Source of the DNA: Ancylobacter oerskovii
Lineage (GTDB): Bacteria > Pseudomonadota > Alphaproteobacteria > Rhizobiales > Xanthobacteraceae
Direction: 5' to 3'
DNA length: 64,000 bases
Assembly (NCBI RefSeq): GCF_018390555.1
Contig: NZ_JAHBGB010000023.1
Span: 62,001 to 126,000 of the forward strand
The notes beneath the pieces are model-generated. The model had not been told where the DNA came from. It ran no database searches and worked only from the letters and a program-made list of their open reading frames with translations. Every line of letters begins with the position of its first letter. Positions within the stretch are counted from its first letter, which is position 1. Of the stretch, positions 59,997-64,000 are shown piece after piece. The position numbers were made by a program, and so were the translations under genes.

Positions 59997-60921
59997 TCCG
60001 CCGCTGCCGCGGCCGATGGTCGGCCGGCTCGCCGTCATCGGCCTCGGCCTGATCGGCTCCTCGATCCTGCGCGTGGCGGAGGCCCGCCGGCTGGCGGAGG
60101 TCGGCGTCGCCTATGACGCGACGCCGGCGGTGCGCGCCCGCGTCGCCGAGCTCGGCATCGCCGACGAGGTGGCCGCCACGCCCGCCGAGGCGGTGCGGGA
60201 TGCCGACATCGTCATCCTCTGCGTGCCGGTGGGCGCCATGGGCGCGGTGGCGCAGGACATCGCCGCGCATCTGAAGCCGGGCGCCATCGTCTCCGACGTC
60301 GGCTCGGTGAAGGGCGCGGTGCTCTCCGCGCTGTCGGCGCACCTGCCGGCGGGCGTGCACATCGTGCCCGCCCATCCGGTGGCGGGCACCGAATATTCCG
60401 GCCCCGACGCCGGCTTCGCGACGCTGTTCAAGAACCGCTGGTGCATCCTCACCCCGCCCGAGGGCGCGGAGGCGGGGGCGGTGTCGGCGCTCTCGGCGCT
60501 GTGGACGGCGATGGGCGCCAATGTCGAGACCATGACCGCCGAGCACCATGACCTGGTGCTGGCAATCACCTCGCATGTACCGCATCTCATCGCCTACAAC
60601 ATCGTCGGCACGGCGGCGGACCTGGAGAAAGTCACCTCCTCCGAGGTGATCAAATACTCGGCCGGCGGCTTCCGCGACTTCACCCGCATCGCCGCCTCCG
60701 ATCCCACCATGTGGCGCGACGTGTTCCTCAACAACCGCGAGGCGGTGATCGAGGTGCTCGGCCGCTTCACCGAGGATCTGATCGCGCTGCAGCGGGCGAT
60801 CCGCTGGGAGCAGGGGGAGGCGCTGTTCGACCTGTTCACCCGCACCCGCGCCATCCGCTGCTCGATCATCGAGATCGGCCAGGAGACCGCCGCCCCCGAT
60901 TTCGGCCGCGAGCGCGGCTGA
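59986..60921 (+). CDS. tyrC: Prephenate (arogenate) dehydrogenase
   Basis: A 311-residue TyrA-family dehydrogenase: NAD-binding [29 protein letters not shown] and [13 protein letters not shown]. It oxidatively decarboxylates prephenate or arogenate toward tyrosine. GAAGGA at 59972-59977 best fits ATG 59986; ATG 59980 is too close. It overlaps the hisC end by 11 bases, suggesting coupling. No ACT domain is visible. Confidence 0.94.
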   Translation: MVLDPPLPRPMVGRLAVIGLGLIGSSILRVAEARRLAEVGVAYDATPAVRARVAELGIADEVAATPAEAVRDADIVILCVPVGAMGAVAQDIAAHLKPGAIVSDVGSVKGAVLSALSAHLPAGVHIVPAHPVAGTEYSGPDAGFATLFKNRWCILTPPEGAEAGAVSALSALWTAMGANVETMTAEHHDLVLAITSHVPHLIAYNIVGTAADLEKVTSSEVIKYSAGGFRDFTRIAASDPTMWRDVFLNNREAVIEVLGRFTEDLIALQRAIRWEQGEALFDLFTRTRAIRCSIIEIGQETAAPDFGRERG

Positions 60922-60939
60922 GCCAAGTCCGGCAGATGT

Positions 60940-61010
60940 CCCTCTCCCCGGCGGGGAGAGGGGTAGGGTGAGGGGGCTTCCGGCCCGCAGTCGTTGCTTC
61001 TCCTCACCGC
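60940..61010. repeat. Palindromic intergenic repeat, copy B
   Basis: CCCTCTCCCC-ggc-GGGGAGAGGG at 60940-60962 is followed by TAGGGTGAGGGGGC and a complementary CCTCAC near 61002. It is a shorter relative of copy A, located after tyrC. Confidence 0.8.
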
Positions 61011-61113
61011 CTCGCGGGCCATGTCTCCGTCGCGACCGGATGCTTCCGGCAGCGACCCTGTCGGACCCGGACCCCGGCCCGGCAATGGTCGAGACGGGAG
61101 AGAGCGGCGTTGC

Positions 61114-61536
61114 TCACGCCGCCTCGGCCTCGCTCGTCGCCTCGCCCGCTTCCGGGACCGCCGCCTCGCTCTCCAGCTTGGCATAGACCCGCAGCCGGTG
61201 GCCGTCGGGGTCCAGCGCCACGAAGCTGCGGCCGAAATCGAGGTCGGTCGGAGGCAGTGCGATCGGCACGCCCTTCTTCGCCCAGCGCTCATAGGTGGCG
61301 TCGACGGCGGCGGCATCCGCCACCTTGAAGCCGATCTCGTTGCCGCCGGAGCGCAGATGCGGCGTCGGCCTCACCCCGTCGCGCCGCCACAGGCCGAGCC
61401 CGAGGCCCGGCGCCAGCGCGAACAGCGCGAAGCCGGCGCTCGCCTCCACCGGCTGGCGCTCCAGCACGTCGCCATAGAAGCGGGCGCTGGCGCGGGGATC
61501 GTTCACATAGAGAAACAGGTTGCTGGCATCGATCAT
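61114..61536 (-). CDS. VOC-family (glyoxalase/bleomycin-resistance fold) protein
   Basis: A 140-residue paired beta-alpha-beta-beta-beta protein: FLYVNDPRASARFYGDVL opens module one and GFKVADAAAVDA with FVALDPDGHRLRVY closes module two. The metal and substrate are unknown. It lies 74 bases after the WYL regulator on the same strand and is probably co-regulated with it. Confidence 0.87.
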   Translation of the reverse strand: MIDASNLFLYVNDPRASARFYGDVLERQPVEASAGFALFALAPGLGLGLWRRDGVRPTPHLRSGGNEIGFKVADAAAVDATYERWAKKGVPIALPPTDLDFGRSFVALDPDGHRLRVYAKLESEAAVPEAGEATSEAEAA

Positions 61537-61610
61537 GATCGGCCCCCGAAAATCCGTGCTGCAATGAATGCGGGGAGCCTACACGTTCATGCTGCCAATT
61601 TCCGGCAGCA

Positions 61611-62363
61611 TCATGCGGCGCTGTCGGCCGGCTCCGCCTCGGGGGGCATCAGTGTCGCCGGCACGTTCGGCGCCTCGCGCGGCTGGGCGTGCTTCCACTG
61701 CTTCCAGCGCTGCACCAGCTCGGCCCGGCGGGTGGGGTAGCGGGCCTCCAGCATGTCGGCGCTGGCGATGCGGTCGGTGCGGAAACTGCGGAAATCGTTG
61801 CGCAACTCGCACCAGCCGATCATCAGTCGCACCTGGTCGAAGAAGGCGAGCGCGAAGGGCCACACCACCCGCTCGCTGCTCGCGCCGCTGGCGTCGCTAT
61901 AGCTGAGCCGCAGCTTGCGCTCGGTGCGGATCGCCTTGCGCAGCAAGGCGGGGTCGATGGCGTCGGCAGGGATGGGCGCGCCGGGGGCGATGAACAGCGA
62001 GGAGCCCTCCATCTCCTCGCGCAGGTCCGGCGGCAGCACGGCGCCGATGCGGGCGAGCGCCCCGAGCGCCGCCTCGGCCAGCCGCCCGTCCGCCCGCCCG
62101 GCCACCCAGCGCGAGCCGAGCACCAGCGCCTCGATCTCCTCCGGGGTGAACATCAGCGGCGGCAGCAGGAAACCCGGCCGCAGCACATAGCCGACGCCCG
62201 GCTCGCCCTCGATGGTGGCGCCCTGCGCCTGCAGGCTGGCAATGTCGCGATAGAGCGTACGCAGGCTCACCCCGATCTCGCCGGCGAGCGCGCGCCCGCT
62301 CACCGGCCGGCGATGGCGGCGCAGCACCTGCAGCAGGTCGAAAAGGCGCTCGGAACGGGACAT
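61611..62363 (-). CDS. YafY-type WYL-domain transcriptional regulator
   Basis: A 250-residue regulator with an N-terminal HTH_11 domain (LFDLLQVLRRHRRPVSGRALA, VSLRTLYRDIASLQAQG) and a WYL domain (about 130-225; LRLSYSDASG, VWPFALAFFDQVRLMIGW). Ligand unknown. Upstream of the VOC gene on the same strand and divergent from the small secreted protein. Confidence 0.9.
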   Translation of the reverse strand: MSRSERLFDLLQVLRRHRRPVSGRALAGEIGVSLRTLYRDIASLQAQGATIEGEPGVGYVLRPGFLLPPLMFTPEEIEALVLGSRWVAGRADGRLAEAALGALARIGAVLPPDLREEMEGSSLFIAPGAPIPADAIDPALLRKAIRTERKLRLSYSDASGASSERVVWPFALAFFDQVRLMIGWCELRNDFRSFRTDRIASADMLEARYPTRRAELVQRWKQWKHAQPREAPNVPATLMPPEAEPADSAA

Positions 62364-62455
62364 GCCGCATTATAGCCGCGAGACTGCTGACGGATACTGG
62401 CAGCAGCGTCGATGCTTCACCGCGCTTTCTTCCGCCTGCCGAACAGGAGACCCCC

Positions 62456-62854
62456 ATGCCTCATCCCGCCGGTGCCGCCCTTCTCGCGCTCGGCCTGTCG
62501 CTCGCCGCGGCGGGCGCCGCCTCGGCCGCCCAGCCGGTGGCCGCCGACCCGCTGGTCGGGCGCGTCTGGGTGGAGACGAAGCCGGCGTCCGGCCTGCCCG
62601 GCCCGATGCTGGTGTTCCTGCCGGACGGCACCCTCATCATGGATTCCTGCTGGGAGACCTATGCGCTGCGCAAATGGAGCCGCACCGCGCCGGACGCCAT
62701 CGCCTGGGACGAGGACGGCGCGACGATCACCGCGAAGGTGGCGTCGGTGTCGCCGGCGCAGCTGGTGCTGAAGGTCGGGGCGGGCAAGGATGTGACGGAA
62801 CATCGTTACAGCCTCGCCAAGGTGCCCTATGTCTGCCCGGACATGAAGCGCTAG
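62456..62854 (+). CDS. Small secreted protein, function unknown
   Basis: A 132-residue protein I cannot place in a family. It has a clear signal peptide (LLALGLSLAAAGAASA-A, cleavage near residue 24). The mature part of about 108 residues looks beta-rich with two Cys (DSCWETY and YVCPDMKR) that could form a disulfide; it recalls small lipocalin/META-like exported proteins. AGGAG precedes the ATG. Confidence 0.75.
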   Translation: MPHPAGAALLALGLSLAAAGAASAAQPVAADPLVGRVWVETKPASGLPGPMLVFLPDGTLIMDSCWETYALRKWSRTAPDAIAWDEDGATITAKVASVSPAQLVLKVGAGKDVTEHRYSLAKVPYVCPDMKR

Positions 62855-62967
62855 GACATCGTGCGCCGGGACATCGAGCGTCAGGACATTCCGGGCCGGG
62901 CCGAACCGGCGACCGGACCGGACGGCAGACGCCCGGCGAAGGATCCGGCCGGGCAGTGAGGCATCAG

Positions 62968-63111
62968 GTGCAGACACATCTTCGCAAGACCCTTTTCATC
63001 GCCGCGCTGGTGCTGCTGGTGGTCGCGGTGGCCGGCAGCATGGTCATCGCCGTCTCCTCCAGCCGCAGCGCCGGCCCCGCCGAAACAAGCCCGGCCACGC
63101 AGGGCGGCTGA
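62968..63111 (+). CDS. Possible small single-helix membrane protein
   Basis: A 47-residue frame starting with GTG after GAGG: MQTHLRKTLF then a hydrophobic run IAALVLLVVAVAGSMVIAV and a Ser/Ala tail. The positive-then-hydrophobic layout fits a membrane-anchored small protein. No family recognised; coding status is uncertain. Confidence 0.45.
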   Translation: MQTHLRKTLFIAALVLLVVAVAGSMVIAVSSSRSAGPAETSPATQGG

Positions 63112-63133
63112 GCCTCCGGCAGACGCGCTGTCG

Positions 63134-63285
63134 CTTCCCCTTTCCCACGGGAGAGGGAAGTTCCGGTTGGACGCCATCCGGCCCATTTTCCGCTCCGCTT
63201 GCCGCGTCTCTTTCTTGCCCTCTCCCCGTTGGGGAGAGGTGGCCCGCGCAGCGGGTCGGTGAGGGGGAACGCGATTGGGAAGCGC
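63134..63285. repeat. Palindromic intergenic repeat, copy C (inverted relative of A)
   Basis: CCTCTCCCC-gtt-GGGGAGAGG at 63219-63239 is followed by GGGTCGGTGAGGGGGAACG and GGGAAGCG, which on the minus strand match the CGCTTCCC..CCCCCTCACCGACCCGC part of copy A. An imperfect extra palindrome lies at 63134-63160. Confidence 0.82.
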
Positions 63286-63378
63286 AGAAGACCCCTCGCC
63301 CCCTCCCTCTCCATCCGGGAATGCCCCTCCGTCCGAGGGCGTCGTCCATCCCCCCGGTCGCCGGTCCATCGGCGCTCT

Positions 63379-63410
63379 CAAACGAAAATGCCCGGCTCAT
63401 CGCCGGGCAT
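63379..63410 (-). terminator. mmsA terminator
   Basis: On the minus strand ATGCCCGGC and GCCGGGCAT form a 9-bp stem with a 5-base loop (63388-63410), followed by TTTTCGTTT. It lies 47 bases after the mmsA stop. Confidence 0.85.
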
Positions 63411-63456
63411 TCGCATTCGTTAGCCGGATTCGGACCGGGCTTTTCGCCGGCTCGGC

Positions 63457-64000
<544 letters not shown>

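Larger units (their letters stand above)
63112..63456. other. Intergenic region with repeat copy C and mmsA terminator
   Basis: 345 bases with no supported gene. It contains repeat copy C and the mmsA terminator. Open frames on both strands across it reflect the repeat's symmetric sequence. Confidence 0.6.

Noticed and set aside
61559-62456. VOC gene and WYL regulator as an antibiotic-resistance cassette
   Set aside because: VOC proteins are diverse and nothing else here indicates mobility or resistance.

Overview
The window reads as part of the chromosome of a GC-rich alphaproteobacterium, most likely of the order Hyphomicrobiales and possibly near Xanthobacteraceae (Ancylobacter, Starkeya or Xanthobacter). 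This placement is inference from gene order (mnmE-mnmG-rsmG-parA-parB facing leuS-lptE-holA; chorismate mutase-hisC-prephenate dehydrogenase; metX-metW) and from order-typical families (DUF1674, DUF2794, DUF1223, an AcnA-CcmA-CcmB neighbourhood). There is no rRNA, CRISPR array, insertion sequence or clear prophage. Two tRNA genes are present.

Region by region. 1-5.8 kb is an origin-proximal segregation block: tRNA-modification genes mnmE (cut by the window edge) and mnmG, 16S methyltransferase rsmG, then parA-parB, with three parS-like sites, one inside the rsmG reading frame. 5.9-10.2 kb is the leftward leuS-lptE-holA operon. 10.3-17.2 kb carries envelope and signalling genes: a CACHE-type diguanylate cyclase, yggS, an L,D-transpeptidase divergent from a CenR-like response regulator, a cyclic-nucleotide-binding protein, arfB, an SDHAF4-like factor, htpX and tRNA-Thr. 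17.4-20.3 kb holds a small exported basic protein and a striking 737-residue protein joining a holin-like membrane part, a lytic transglycosylase domain and an M15 peptidase domain.

20.4-35.4 kb is the accessory catabolic part: a phosphoribosyltransferase, a PfkB kinase, an IclR-controlled FAH-hydrolase/SDR/MFS operon, tRNA-Leu, a glutamine amidotransferase lacking its nucleophile cysteine, a CaiB CoA transferase, and a GntR-controlled operon coupling an FAH hydrolase, an FbpABC-type ABC transporter and an alpha/beta hydrolase. Both regulators have visible candidate operators. 35.4-38.7 kb is a putrescine block (aguB, aguA) with a methyltransferase and DUF2794.

39-64 kb is mostly core metabolism: DUF1223, acnA, ccmAB (without ccmC), the F1 ATP synthase operon atpHAGDC, tenA with a GntR regulator, infA, a DEAD-box helicase with a pentapeptide-repeat tail, a methyltransferase, an RlaP-like nucleotidyltransferase, metXW, and the chorismate mutase-hisC-tyrC aromatic amino acid cluster. 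The last 5 kb holds three copies of a palindromic intergenic repeat, a VOC protein with a WYL regulator, a small secreted protein and the end of mmsA. An intrinsic terminator near 39.0 kb has no plus-strand gene in front of it and may mark a small RNA.
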